The notes under the pieces were generated by a model. That model had not been told where the DNA came from. It saw only the letters and a program-made list of their open reading frames with translations, and did not search any database. This document shows positions 11,755-23,872 of a DNA stretch of 64,000 bases, one piece after another. Every line of letters starts with the position of its first letter. Within the stretch, counting starts at the first letter, position 1. Origin of the DNA: Tridacna crocea (Eukaryota > Mollusca > Bivalvia > Cardiida > Cardiidae); the NCBI GenBank assembly GCA_943736015.1, contig OX031059.1, positions 52,897,159 through 52,961,158 of the forward strand, given 5' to 3'. Position numbers and translations under genes: made by a program.

Positions 11755-12473
11755 TTTCATCTGCGTCTATCCAGCTATTAAATGTCTTCGGAAGTCCTTG
11801 CCACTCGACACAGAACTGAAACTTCTTGTTTCGCTTCCTCTTTCGTATGATTTACTGAATAAACCACAAACTATTCTCGTCTTTATCGACCTTTTGTAAC
11901 TCAGCCGCGTTAAACAAACCTTTAACATTATCTTTTTTTTTAAATCCTGTAGTTTGTACATGTAGGGTACTCCCTGATTCAATAATTGTGCAGACACCTT
12001 AAAGACCTCTGTTGTAAATTGTTCTTGATATGCTCGACAGAACAGTTGTTCAGTAAACTTTATGTGCACCAAATCACCAACTTCATGAGTAAAAACAGGT
12101 TTAGTTTTCACCTTTGGTTTCTTTTTCAAATAGATGTAAGCCAACACTTTCCATAACTTTTGCGGTCCACAAAAAGCTGCAGGATTTTGTTCTTCAACTT
12201 GAGTAATACTTATTTAATTTTTTTTTTTCTTTTTTTCTGATCACCCATCTAATGATCTCTCTAACATCTCAACAAAAGATTGAAAAAACCCGTAAAATCA
12301 GTGGATTTTATATATTCTGTTACGACGTCATCGATGCACTGAAAACAGCTAAACAAAAGATTGAAAAAATGCGTAAAATCATTGGATTGACGTCATCAGG
12401 TCACCGAAGATTTTGCTCAACGAGGATTTTGCTCCGAATACCGAGGATTCCTCCTGTATTTTTGACACTACTA
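11755..12473 (-). mobile_element. Polinton/Maverick end with a deleted integrase
   Basis: Read on the minus strand, the terminus AGTAGTGTCAAA (outer end about 12473) is followed by a ~220-base terminal repeat shared with 63331-63560. An integrase remnant follows: a short N-terminal piece, then directly the C-terminal SH3-like part (VGDLVHIKF, VFKVS, YKLQDL). In a second frame there is a chromodomain-like tail (ELQKV, then WQGLPKTFNSW). The catalytic core between the N-terminal piece and VGDL is missing and frames shift, so it is dead. The family call rests on the motif order of Polinton integrases; the element body to the left is not recognisable. Confidence 0.75.
11767..12165 (-). pseudogene. 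Polinton-type integrase remnant, core deleted
   Basis: This is the open part of the left integrase. An N-terminal motif ending in KLWKVL (about 12140) runs straight into a lysine-rich stretch and the VGDLVHI motif. The whole DDE catalytic core, normally in between, is absent. The reading frame then leaves the conserved path after YKLQDL, and the chromodomain-like end lies in another frame with a stop. Non-functional. Confidence 0.7.
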
Positions 12474-12483
12474 CAGTGTTTGT

Positions 12484-13486
12484 GAAATTTTGATCCGTCA
12501 AGAAACGTGGCTCTGGCTACTTGCACTATACAGAAATGAAGAAATTCCTAAAAATTCCTCATCTCCGATACTCCTGGTCAAAGTTTGAATAATTTCACAG
12601 AAAACTTCTTTAGGTGACCTTGTTCAAAATTTGTTCGCGAAATTTTGATCCGTCAAGAAACACGGCTTCGGTGAATGGGGACTACTTGCACTATACGACT
12701 TGAACAAATTCTTAAAAGTTCATCTCTGAAACAGCTTGTCAGATTTTGAAATAATTTCACAGAGATGTTCCTTGGGTGACACTTGTCAAAAACTGTTCGC
12801 GAAATTTTGATCCGTCAAGAAACATGGCCCTGCTAAATGGGACCTACGTGCACCATACGGAAATGAAGAAATTATTTAAAAAATCTTCTTCTCTGAAACT
12901 GCAAGTCAGATTTTGAAATAATTTTAGAGAAATGTTCCATTGGTGACCCTTTTCAAAATTTGTTCGCGAAATTTTGATCCGTCTAGAAACATGACTCTGG
13001 TGAATGGGGGCTATTTACACTGAATGGCCATGAAGAAATTTCTATAAATTCTTGTTCCCTGAAATGGCTGATCAGATTTTGAAATAATTTCACAGAAATG
13101 TTCGTAGGGTGACCCTTTTCAAAAATCGTTCGCAAAATACTGACCTGTTAAGAAACGTGGCTCTGGTGAATGGCTGGGTGGGGGGCTACTTGCACTTTAT
13201 GGCCCTGAAGAAATTCTTTAGAAATCTGAAATAGCTGATCAGATTATGAGATAATTTCACAGAAATGCTTCTTGGCTGACCCTTTTCAAAAAGTGTTCGA
13301 GAAATTTTGATCCATCAAGAAACATAGCTCTGATGGCTGTGGGCTATTTACACTATACAGACATGAAGAAATTCTTAAAAATTCTTTTTCTCTGAAACGG
13401 CTGATCAGATTTAAAAAAAATAATGGCTATGGTCATCTCAAAAATTCAGGTGAGCGATCCAGGACCATCTTGGCACTCTTGTTTAC
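12484..13486 (+). mobile_element. TCACCTGA element, tandem array and right end
   Basis: Six diverged units of about 155-168 bp each restate GAAATTTTGATCCGTCAAG, TGGCTCTGGTGAATGG, AAATTCTTAAAA and TTTGAAATAATTTCACAGA. Units start near 12484, 12639, 12801, 12968, 13132 and 13301. The right end TTCAGGTGAGCGATCC at about 13449 matches the end at 55667. The left part of the element is missing; the array abuts the Polinton terminus. Confidence 0.8.
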
Positions 13487-13503
13487 AGAAAAGTATCCCC
13501 CTA

Positions 13504-13611
13504 ACGGACAGTGTAGATTCTAGATCACAGTGCACGCTCTGTGCAGTCTGATCTTGATCTACACTGTCCTCAGAGGTCAACAAGTCGCACTTAGCAGCTT
13601 AATGTTTAACA
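13504..13611. mobile_element. MITE-2 copy
   Basis: Palindromic core: GGACAGTGTAGAT to ATCTACACTGTCC with GTGCAGTCTGATCTTGATC in the right arm. The right flank GTCGCACTTAGCAG matches the copy at 34582. The left arm carries a few extra bases. Confidence 0.8.
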
Positions 13612-13689
13612 ATTAAGGAAAAGGAGACATTGTCCTGTGCTTGTAAAAGGAAATTCTAATGCTCTACCACTCATTCCCGAATTTGAACC

Positions 13690-13750
13690 CCCTGGGTGGA
13701 GTTGACTTTTGAAAACATAGAAAATGAGAATATGCTGGTAACCAGAACGG
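13690..13750 (-). mobile_element. MITE-1 half copy ending at the hairpin tip
   Basis: The short flank and first arm are recognisable up to ATGCTGGTAACCAG, then similarity stops. Confidence 0.5.
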
Positions 13751-14340
13751 AATGGTAAAAAGAGATAAATGCTTATTACAGTTCATCTCCTTCGTTCATT
13801 CCCCCTTTTCTCTCCAAAGGGCATACTAGTATACATCTTCGCAAGCCAAGGCCGACGATTCACTACGCTACTCTACCCTTGGCGGATCGAGCTTGATTTT
13901 TACGTTCACCCGATACCCTTTTTCATTGGATGCAGCCAGCTGTAGCTGCAACGAATAAAATCGCTTTCAGCATTCCATTTTTGTTAAAAATAGAACAAGT
14001 TCGCTACCTTTCGAATAGAAGGTAAGCATGGAAACCCACGTGGATGTCTGCTTATCGCTTCACGTGTATTCGTAAGCGGTTTGTAAAACGATATTTCATT
14101 TGCTTTTAGAAATATGATATAAAGGGGGGGGGGTAATAACCAGCATCCAATAGAGGGAGCATCGCAGGAATCTCGAAATCGGGCTCGATTAGCCAAGTTA
14201 AGATCTATGTAGTGATCGTAAACTTGGCTCGCGAAGATGACTAGTATACAGAATGAAAGCAAAGTTTAATACTATATTTTACTCGGTGGAGCATATGCTT
14301 TGCCTATATACGATCTTTGTTTTTTTCATTTGGGTTCACG

Positions 14341-14375
<35 letters not shown>

Positions 14376-14679
14376 GTTTAACGCCTTTTTTTATCATTAT
14401 TTCAGTTATATAACGGTGCCAATGTACCTATCCATGCTTTCCTGGAGATTCTTTTGCCATTACTCGTAACAATATTCCACTTGCTGTTTTTCCACATAAT
14501 CATCGTCGAAACAATGGTCAGCGGTGAGAGAAGAATGAATCCTGTCGCAATGACTATCATCAATCCTTGAAAAAAAAAAAAAAAAAAAAAAATTAATTGG
14601 CCGAGTCGGGAATCAAAACAGCGATCCCTGGCTCCAAGTCCTGTACGCTACCTACCACTGAACTATGGGGCTCTGCGAC
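14341..14679 (-). mobile_element. tRNA-derived SINE with ATCA tail
   Basis: The minus strand begins with a tRNA-like head (TAGTTCAGTGGTAGGTAGC as A box, GATTCCCGACTCGG near the B box). A poly-T run, a body and GGCGTTAAACACC follow, with a final (ATCA)n tail of about eight units. I recall this tail type from mollusc SINEs. An A23-type run on the plus strand lies at about 14570-14592. Confidence 0.8.
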
Positions 14680-14769
14680 GGCCTCTCAAAGCACGAACAG
14701 GAAACAAAGAAACCCAAACGCTACAACCACATTTAAGTATTTGAGCCATCTTCTGTGAAAAGGGGCCTT

Positions 14770-14850
14770 AATTAATCTGCAAAAAAAAATGACCCAGGTC
14801 AGCTTGCGCAGTTCTAGCAGGCTGACCTGGGTCGAACCTTTCTGCTATCG
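14770..14850. repeat. Palindromic repeat (GACCCAGGTCAGC type)
   Basis: GACCCAGGTCAGCTTGCGCA pairs with GCAGGCTGACCTGGGTC across a short loop. It is related in layout to the palindromes at 48975 and 58660. Confidence 0.65.
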
Positions 14851-15242
14851 GTCAATTTTGTGCATGTCAAACGACCAGTCTACCACATGTCAGTCGGTGG
14901 CCAAGCAAAATGGATTTCATGGACTCATAGTACTGTGAAGACTTGCTAGGTACGTAGGCCTATATACGGAAATACATCAAAACACTTTTCCGACGGCGTG
15001 GCTCATTGTCTGTTTTTTTGTTTTCCATTAAATCAGCCAAATAGTTCGGTGGCAGCTGAGTTGACCCGAGTTGACTTTGCTCAAAGTAATAGTCCACTGT
15101 CCTGAAACAAACACCCTAGCCTGTAGTCAATGCAAATTACTACCTATGGCCAAGGAGATAGATGTAACATACGTTGTACATATCGGGGCAGTGTGCTAAT
15201 ACATTCAGCCCGCCTTTGGTTGACAAATGACAGCCTTACAGC

Positions 15243-15440
15243 CAGAACTAGGGCGGTATCATCAATTCTTAACTCTTAACCTGACCACAAATTTTAAAAC
15301 TTGTCCAAATTTATATGGCGTTTGCAATTAACACTTTAAACTTTATTCAGATGCTGTGATTTGTCATTGGATGGACAGAAAACCATATGGAAAAGGAGAA
15401 AATGCTGGTTGCCAATTTTTGGATGGGTTTAACCCTTTAC
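15243..15440 (+). mobile_element. MITE-1 half copy, forward, ending at the hairpin tip
   Basis: Left flank traces (ACTTGTCCAAATT) are followed by GGAAAAGGAGAAAATGCTGG. Similarity ends right at the palindrome centre (TTGCCA). A second fragment start, TTTAACCCTTTACCAAACAA, follows at 15429. Confidence 0.55.
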
Positions 15441-15607
15441 CAAACAATCTGTACGCTAAAGAGAAAAAGTGTTCTTGCCTCGTCACTTCATTCTTTACAA
15501 GTCGAGGCAGCACAGAGCTGCATAAAACAGGAAATACACGAATGAGTAAACTGTCACCTTTGTACTACTTAAATACTTTTGAGCGTAGTCTGCAATCTCA
15601 TCAACCG

Positions 15608-15659
15608 TAAGGCTGCTCAAAGACCTTTTGCGGACAGTGTATACCAAGATCAGATTGCA
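15608..15659 (+). mobile_element. Left part of a MITE-2 copy at the edge of the minisatellite
   Basis: GGCTGCTCAA, ACCTTTTGCGGACAGTGTA and CCAAGATCAGATTGCA match the flank and left arm of MITE-2 (compare 60205-60250). The right arm is replaced by the minisatellite. Confidence 0.75.
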
Positions 15660-18600
15660 TGTACATCAATCTCAGACTGCAAGAAGGTCAAAACTCAGAC
15701 TGCATGTACATCAAAACTCAGACTGCATGTACATCAGTACTCAGACTGCAGGAAGGTCAAAACTCAGTTTGCGTGTACATCAATGTCAGACTGCAGGAAG
15801 ATCAAAACTCAGATTGCATGTACATCAATCTCAGACTGCAAGAACATCAAACCTCAGACTGCGTGTACATCAAAACTCAGACTGCGTGTACATCAAAACT
15901 CAGACTGCGTGTACATCAAATCTCAGACTGCGTGTACATCAAAACTCAGACTGCGTTTATATCAATACTCAGACAGCAGGTAGATCAAAACTCAGAGTGC
16001 ATGTACATCAATCTCAGACTGCAGGAAGATCAAAACTCAGAGTGCATGTACATCAAAACTCAGACTGCATGTACAGAAAAGTCAGACTGCATGTATATCA
16101 ATGTTTAGACTGCAGGAAGATAAATACTCAGATTGCGTGGACATCAATACTCAGACTGCATGCACATCAATCCTCAGACTGCAGGAAGATCAAAGTTCAG
16201 ACTGCGTTTACATGAATCTCAGACTGCAGGAGTATCGAAACTCAGACTGCGTGTACATCAAAACTCAGACTGCGTGTGCATCAAAACTCAGACTGCAGGA
16301 AGATCAAAACTCAGACTGCATGTACATCAATGTCAGACTGCAGGAAGATCATAACTCAGATTGCATGTACATCAATGTCATACTGCAGGAAGATCAAAAC
16401 TCAGATTACATGTACATTATAACTCAGACTGCATGTACATCAATGTCAGACTGCAGGAAGATCAAAACTCAGATTACATGTACATCAATGTCATACTGCA
16501 GGAAGGTCAAAACTCAGATTGCATGTACATCAATGTCAGACTGCATGTACATCAATGTCAGACTGCATGTACATCAAAACTCGGATTGCATGTACATCAA
16601 TGTCAGACTGCATGTACATCAATGTCATACTGCAGGAAGATCAAAACTCAGATTGAAGATCAAAACTCAGATTACATGTACATTATAACTCAGACTGCAT
16701 GTGCATCAATGTCAGACTGCAGGAAGATCAAAACTCAGATTGCATGTACATTATAACTCAGACTGCATGTGCATCAATGTCAGACTGCAGGAAGATCAAA
16801 ACTCAGACTGCATGTGCATCAATGTCATACTGCAGGAAGGTCAAAACTCAGATTGCATGTACATTATAACTCAGACTGCATGTGCATCAATGTCAGACTG
16901 CAGGAAGCATGTACATCAATGTCAGACTGCAGGAAGATCAAAACTCAGACTGCATGTACATCAATGTCAGACTGCATGTACATCAATGTCAGACTGCAGG
17001 AAGATCAAAACTCAGACTGCAGGAAGATCAAAACTCAGACTGCATGTACATCAAAACTCAGACTGCATGTACATCAATGTCATACTGCAGGAAGATCAAA
17101 ACTCAGACTGCATGTACATCAATGTCAGACTGCATATACATCAAAACTCAGACTGCATGTACATCAATGTCAGACTGCAGAAAGATAAAAACTCAGACTG
17201 TATGTACATCAAAACTGAGACTGCGTGTACATCAATACTCAGACTGCTGGAAAATCAAAACTCAGATTGCATGTACATCAAAACTAAGACTCCATGTACA
17301 TCAATCCTCAGACTGCAAGAAGATCAAAATTCAGACTGCATCTACATCAAAACTCAGACTGCATGTACATTATAACTCAGACTGCATGAAGATACATACC
17401 TAGACTGCATGTAAATAACTCAGACTGCAGGAAGATAAATACCCGGACGGCAGGAAAGTCAAAACTCAGACTGCATGTACATTTACATCAATACTCAGAC
17501 TGCAGCAAGATCAAAACTAAGACTGCGTGTACATCAAAACTAAGCCTGCATGTTCATCAAATTACAGACTTTATGTACATCAAAACTCAGACTGCGTGTT
17601 CATCAATACACAGATTGTATGTACATCAAAATTAAGACTGCGTGTTTATCAAAACTCTAACTGCGTGTATATCAATACTCAGACTGCAAGTACATCAAAA
17701 ATAAAACTGCCTGTACATCAAAACACAGACGGCAGGAGGACCAAAATTAAGACTGCATGTAAATCAAAACTTAGGCTGCATGTTCATCAAATCACATACT
17801 TTACGTACATCAAAACTCAGATTGCATGTAAATCAAAACTCAGACTGTATGTACATGAAAACTCAGATTGCATGTTCATCGAAACTCAGATTGCATGTAC
17901 GTCGAAACCCAGACTGCATGTACGTCGAAACTCAGACTGTATGTACGTCGAAACTCAGAATGCATGTACGTCAAAACTCATGTACATCAACATGCAATTT
18001 GCAAACTCAGCTCAACACTAAGACTGCGTGTACATGAAATCTCAGACTGCGTGTACATCAAAACTCAGACTGCGTGTACATCAATACTCAGACTGCAGGA
18101 AGATCAAAACTCAGACTGCGTGTACATCAATACTCAGACTGCAGGAAGATCAAAACTCAGATTGCATATACATCAAAACTCATGTACAACAACGTGCAAT
18201 CTGCAAACTCAGATCAACACTAAGACTGCAAAGACATCAAAACTCAGACTGCATGCACATCAATCCTGAGACTGCAGGAAGATCAAAATTCAGACGACGT
18301 GTAAATAACTCAGACTGCAGGAGGATGAATACTCGGACTGCAGGAAAGTCAAAACTCAGACTGCAGTAAGATCAAAACTCGGACTGCATGTACATCAATA
18401 CACAGACTGCAGGAAGATCAAAATTCAGACTGCGTGTAAATAACTCAGACTGCAGGAAGATGAATACTCGGACTGCAGGAAAGTCAAAACTCAGACTGCA
18501 GTAAGATCAAAACTCGGACTGCATGTACATCAATACTCAGACTGCAGGAAGATCAAAACTAAGACTGCATGTACATCAAAACTCAGCGTGCGTGTTCATC

Positions 18601-20118
18601 AAATTACGGACTTTATGTACATCAAAACTCAGACTGCGTGGACATCAAAATTAAGACTGCGAATTCATCAAAACTCAGACTGCGTGAACATAAATACCCA
18701 CACTGCAAGTACATCAAAAGTAAGACTGCATGTACATCAAAACACAGACGGCAGGAGGGTCAAAACTAAGACTGCATGTAAATCAAAACTCAGACTGCAT
18801 GTTTATCAAATCACGGATTTTATGTATATCAAAACTCAGATTGCATGTACATCAAAACTCAGACTGCATGTACATGAATACTCAGATTGTATGTACATGA
18901 ATACTCAGATTGTATGTACATCAATGCTGAGAATGCGTGTACGTCGAAACTCAGACTGCGTGTACGTCGAAACTCAGACTCTATTATGTCGAAACTCAGA
19001 ATGCATGTACATTAAAACTCATGTACAACAACATGCAATCTGCAAACTCAGATCAACACTAAGACTGCAAAGACATCAAAACTCAGACTGTGTGTACATC
19101 AAAACTCAGACTGCATGTTGATAAAAACTCAGACTGTATGTACATCAAAACTCAGACTGCGTGTCCATCAAAGCTCAGACAGCAGAAAGATCAAAACTCA
19201 GACTGCATGTACATCAATCTCAGACTTCATGTTGATAAAAACTTAGACTCTATGTACATCAAAACTCAGACTGCGTGTCCATCAAAGCTCAAACAGCAGA
19301 AAGATCAAACTCAGACTGCAGGTTGATTAAAACTCAGACTGCGTGTACATCAAAACTCAGACTGCGAGTACATCAATACTCAGACTGCGCGTACATCAAA
19401 ACTCAGACGCCGTGTACATCCATACTCAGATTGCATGTTGATCAAAACTCAGACTGCGTTTACATCAAAAATCAGAATGCATGTAGATTTAAACTCAGGT
19501 TGCAGGAAGATCCAAAAACAGACCACGTATAGAACAAAACTGAGACTGCAGAAAGATCCAAAATCAGACCACATGTAGACCAGAACTCAGACTGCATTTA
19601 GATGAAAACCCAGACTGCAGGAAGGTCAAAACTCAGACTGCATATAGATCAAAACCCAGACTGCAGGAAGGTTAAAACTCAGACTGCATATAGATCAAAA
19701 TACAGACTGCAGCAAGGTCAAAACTCAGACTGCAGGAAGATAAAAAAAAAACAGACCACATGTAAATAAAAAAACAGCCTGCATTAAGATAAAAATTCAG
19801 ATTGCAGGAAGGTCAAAAGTCAGACTGCATTTAGATAAAAACTCAGACTGTTTGTAGACCTGCATTGTAGATCAGACCCCAGACTCCATGTAGATCAAAA
19901 CACAAACGTCATTTAGACAAAAAATGGACTGCGTGTAGATTAAAACTTTGATTGCATGCTGATCAAATTAAAGACTGCATGCAAATAAAAATACAGACTG
20001 CAAGTCGATCAAATCACATATTGCATGTTGATCTAAGCACAAACTATAACTGCATGGAGATGAACACTCAGATCCTCATGTTGATTAAAACTCAGACTGC
20101 ATACAATTTTGACTGAGA
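15645..20118 (+). repeat. Minisatellite, 22-23 bp units, ~4.5 kb
   Basis: Roughly 190 tandem units share CTCAGACTGCATGTACATC or the variant CAGACTGCAGGAAGATC, joined by AAAA or AATG. Units are 23 bp, or 22 bp in the AATG type. No stop occurs in any plus-strand frame of the ideal unit, giving long chance open frames (up to 224 codons), none of which I take as a gene. The right edge (19500-20110) has units with TAGATC in place of TACATC. Larger blocks are themselves duplicated. Confidence 0.95.
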
Positions 20119-21446
20119 CTGCATGCGTCTGAGCTTGCATCTACTTGAATTATCATAACTAGATTGCTTGTTGAGTCAAATTCAGACCTAGTTTAAGACT
20201 GAATGTTTCTTTCTGCTAACTGTACTTGATCTTGGTTTACTAGTATTAGTAAATGTTCCGTTAGTCTCTTGTCTTTGCCTCCGACAGGATAATGCTTGTG
20301 ATCAAGAACCGGTTAACTTAATTTTAATTTCAACCCAATTCAAAGCATTTGCAGACAACAAATCAGAAGTGAGGAAAAAAAAAAACAAAACGGGAATTTA
20401 TCTTTTAAAGGATAGAAAACGTCGTTGAAAAAGGTTAAAAAACTGGTTTTAGCTTTTTCTTCTTTTCCCATTTTTTTCTCAAGTTTCTATTTCAAGTAAA
20501 TGAAATTGTTTGGTAAAAAGTTGAAAACAAAGCAAAACACAAAAGACCACAAAGGTCTGGCATAATCAGAAATACAAGCATACGGTATAAATTTAATTTA
20601 ATTTTTGTGTTTAGCATTTTTTGAGAATTTTGACTAATGCTTCCCCCTCCCCGAAAAAATATTAGGAAAAAATCTACAGATACTATTTAAACAAAGAGTT
20701 TTCATGTTGCATGCATCTTTTTCTCTTCCCCCCCCCCTTTCTTTTTGTTTCATTTTGTTTTGTCCCCTCGGGTTACAGTTTGTGTTAATTAATATACTGT
20801 CAGGTGAAATGAAATAAAAGTTTCACAAGATGACAAGTGTGTACGAAACACCACTCAAAAACCCTCGAACTGAAATCTTGTCTCCTCTGTATGTGTATGT
20901 TAACATAGGAAACAAAGTTCTACACAATTAGGCTTAAAATTACAGGTATGTCATGTTTATCTATCATTTTATGTCTGTGTCAACGGTGATACCATGTCTG
21001 TCAACAGACAGTGGACTGACATCTCAGATAGCCCGGGCTGTGCCGATTATGAGAAAGTAGCTTGTCCAACGTAATTCCATTTTTTTTAATACTTATAAGT
21101 AACATTTTTGTTCTTGTTATTTGTCTGCAAAATCATTTTTCCTTTTGCTACAACGTGCTCATATTTGTTCCTGCAATAGTTTATCGTTCAAATCTTTTTC
21201 CTGCAATTTACATAAATATTTTAAAGTCGTCTATTGCAAAGTTTTTCAGGGGTAAAGCAAATAATAAAAAAAATCGTAATAATAAAAAATTAAGTCAGTA
21301 ATGCTGCTAACACCGCTTCAGCATTAAAGGCAGAGATTTTTAGAATGATAACAAACAGTACCAAGAGCAGCATCAAGATCAGTGATGTTTGCAACAGAAA
21401 ATCATCATCATTTTTCTTGTCATCATCTTATGAAAAACCGATGCTC
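20119..21446. other. Unassigned AT-rich DNA with a MITE-1 relic
   Basis: A degenerate MITE-1 forward copy lies at about 20315-20520 (AAAGCATTTGCAGACAACAA, then GGATAGAAAACG). Nothing else is recognised. Confidence 0.4.
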
Positions 21447-22068
21447 GGACGTTTGGCCACGGACGTTTTGGCTTCGAATATTTTGATCACCTGAAAGAGC
21501 AAAGTAGGATATTTTGGCCAAATGTTTTTTTTAGCACAGAAAATTCAATAAATGAACTTGTATGCGTTTAAATACACAATGTAGAAAAAAAATACAGTTC
21601 ATTTTATACGTTTTTCTGCATATGGCCAAAACACACTTTGACTTTGATTTTCGTCCTTTTTCAGCAAACAGTTTAGATTTTTTATACTTTTTTACAAAAT
21701 GTTGTTGCGAAAAGCAATTTTAAGTAATTATTCAATCAACATTACTTTACAAAATACATGTTTTAATAACTGGCAATTAATCAATCATCAAACACATCTT
21801 CATCCGTAATACAGTTTAATTTACAGCAAAATAATACCTGATAGTATCTATTTGTACATCAATCAATTAAAAAAAATGAAGAAGTGAATCCAACCATATG
21901 TCAAGTAAAGCAAAATTTCCCTTTTCCTACAATCTATTATTGATGGTTTATAGAGCTCAATATTACAAGTTGCAGACATCCATGAACAACATTGGCCAAA
22001 ATGTCCTTCTTTTTTCTTCCAACTTACTAAAACGTCCGTAGCCAAAACGTCCATTACCAAACGTCCTA
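21447..22068. mobile_element. Inverted-repeat element with GGACGTTTTGGC ends
   Basis: GGACGTTTGGCCACGGACGT (21448) pairs with the imperfect reverse complement at about 21993-22068 (ACGTCCGTAGCCAAAACGTC). The ~480-base interior is AT-rich with no coding content. Confidence 0.6.
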
Positions 22069-22855
22069 CATTCTGAAAAAAAAAAAGAATTTTGTCACAT
22101 CTCCTGTGTTTGCCTAGACCAAAGCATGCCCTGTAAAGATGGTCCACCGAAAATGGCAGTTGGATCATTGTCAACAGAATGTAACTTGATTTGCGATGAA
22201 AAGTAAATTAATAATTGCCAAGTACAGTTCATTCTGTCAAGTTGAAAAGTACAGAGAAAACTCGTATAAAATACATTAAAGACCGCTAAAATCAAGGATT
22301 TTGCTTTTCCTGAAATATCGGCAATGCAAAAAAACAATAGCAAAACAAATTCTGTGAAATATACAGCTGAGACCAATCTACATTTATGATAAACCTTAAC
22401 AAACGATTAATGTTTTAGTATCCTGAAGTTAAGGCTTTGCAAATGCTCTGAAAGGGAAGAAAACTACTCTACTAACTAGTTTTTACTGTTCCACAATATC
22501 TTTTAGACTTTTACCCGTTTTAAGGATGAATACTATTGTTAGAACCTAACTTATCTCGTGCTTTACAGCCACGTTAGTACTCGTTTAGAAGAATGTAATT
22601 TTTTGTCATCTGATAGAAAATAAACAAATCTATTCCAACAGACGATTTCTCAGTTCTTGAGGCAGATCACTTTTGAGACGTTGTTGCATGAAGAGAACTA
22701 CATGTATTCAAAAAGGTTTTGGGCGGAATACTTTCGAAGGTATTTAGGAAAGGGGATGAATTGCTTACGAGGAGCTCTTTCGCCATTATGTTGTTATGTT
22801 GATATAAATTGAACAAGCGTTCTGAAGAGACGCCTATTATATAACTTTTTGTCCT
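22069..22855. other. Unassigned DNA
   Basis: No gene, RNA or repeat is recognised here. Confidence 0.4.
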
Positions 22856-23087
22856 TATAACCAGACGACAAAATTTTAGGAAATGAAAACTTTTGCAGAC
22901 AACAACAACAACAATAAAAAAAACCGTGCCTCAAATGATGGGATTTGTGTCAGCCAAAGGTATAAAACGTTGTTTGAAAAGGAAAAAAATACTGTTTACC
23001 AGCATGTTCTCCTTTTCGTACATTGGTTTCAAATGCACTATTTCTTCAGGGGCTTTAAAACACGAAATTGTTTGGTTAAAATTTTAA
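22856..23087 (+). mobile_element. MITE-1 copy, forward, diverged
   Basis: It keeps CCAGACGACAAAATTTTAG, TTTGCAGACAAC, a decayed hairpin (TACTGTTTACCAGCATG) and a short right flank ending TTTGGTTAAAATTTTAA. A small (CAA)n run is inserted. Confidence 0.7.
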
Positions 23088-23312
23088 CTCTTTACCAAAC
23101 GGCAAAAATGTAAATTTGTCAACATTGAAAGCATTTGCAGACGACAATTTAAATATAGAGCAATTGATGAAATTTGTCTTCGATATGGTGGAAAACAGTG
23201 TGGGAAAAGGAGAAAATGCTGGTTACCAGCATTTTCTCCTTTTCCTACAATGTTTTCAATAGGCTTCTTCCTCTGGATTATTAAATCTCCAAATTGTGTG
23301 ATAAAGCATTAA
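23084..23312 (+). mobile_element. MITE-1 copy, forward, full length
   Basis: 229 bases TTAA to TTAA, sharing its left TTAA with the previous copy. The hairpin is nearly perfect; the right terminus has drifted (TGATAAAGCATTAA). Confidence 0.9.
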
Positions 23313-23487
23313 ACGATGTGTATCAAGTACATTAGTTTCAGACGAGAGCTGCAATAATGCATGCATTCGTTTTTCTCTTGATGCAACTATGCTCGGCTTG
23401 TCTTCCAGGAATTTGTTTAAAATTTGCATGCAATTTCTCCTCTGTAGCAAGTCGATTATCTTTATACCTGTAAACTTTTGAAACTTT

Positions 23488-23640
23488 TTTTTTCGGCGTA
23501 GCTAAATGTGCTGGTTGTTTGACCTACTATTTGGTACTGATAACGAATGAATTAATAGAAACTTGCGATTGGTTGAAAGTGTAGACCAGTTTATTCTAGT
23601 GGTCCATACCTGTTTTCTGACAAGTTTACGTCGTCTATCT
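23488..23640. repeat. Dispersed repeat related to 2572-2720
   Basis: It shares GTAGCTAAATG, a GACCTACT phrase, a CGAATGAAT phrase and a TTGGTTGAAAG phrase with the earlier copy. The family is unknown. Confidence 0.5.
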
Positions 23641-23777
23641 TTTCTTAAAGATATTTCTTGTTTGCTTTTAATACCCTGAGAATTTCGGTAATTTGCTCAA
23701 ATCAGCCACACTTACATGTTATTTATCCCAATTTTACAGAAAAAGATTTCTTAAGTGTCCACTACCATTATTTTTAG

Positions 23778-23872
23778 GAGTTACTAGCATTTTCTCCTTT
23801 TCCCACAATGTTTTCAAAATCTTTTAATCTCAGGGTTGTAAAAACCAGAGATTGTTTATTACAGGGTTAAAA
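23778..23872 (+). mobile_element. MITE-1 half copy starting at the hairpin tip
   Basis: Similarity begins at GTTACTAGCATTTTCTCC, the palindrome centre, and runs to the right terminus GGGTTAA. The left half is absent. Confidence 0.75.

Noticed and set aside
15579..19532. Long overlapping plus-strand open frames (up to 224 codons)
   Set aside because: They are readings of one 22-23 bp tandem repeat in three frames; no splice, start or domain evidence supports a protein gene.
15645..20118. CRISPR-like direct repeat array
   Set aside because: Units are contiguous with no unique spacers, and the host is clearly eukaryotic with spliced genes.
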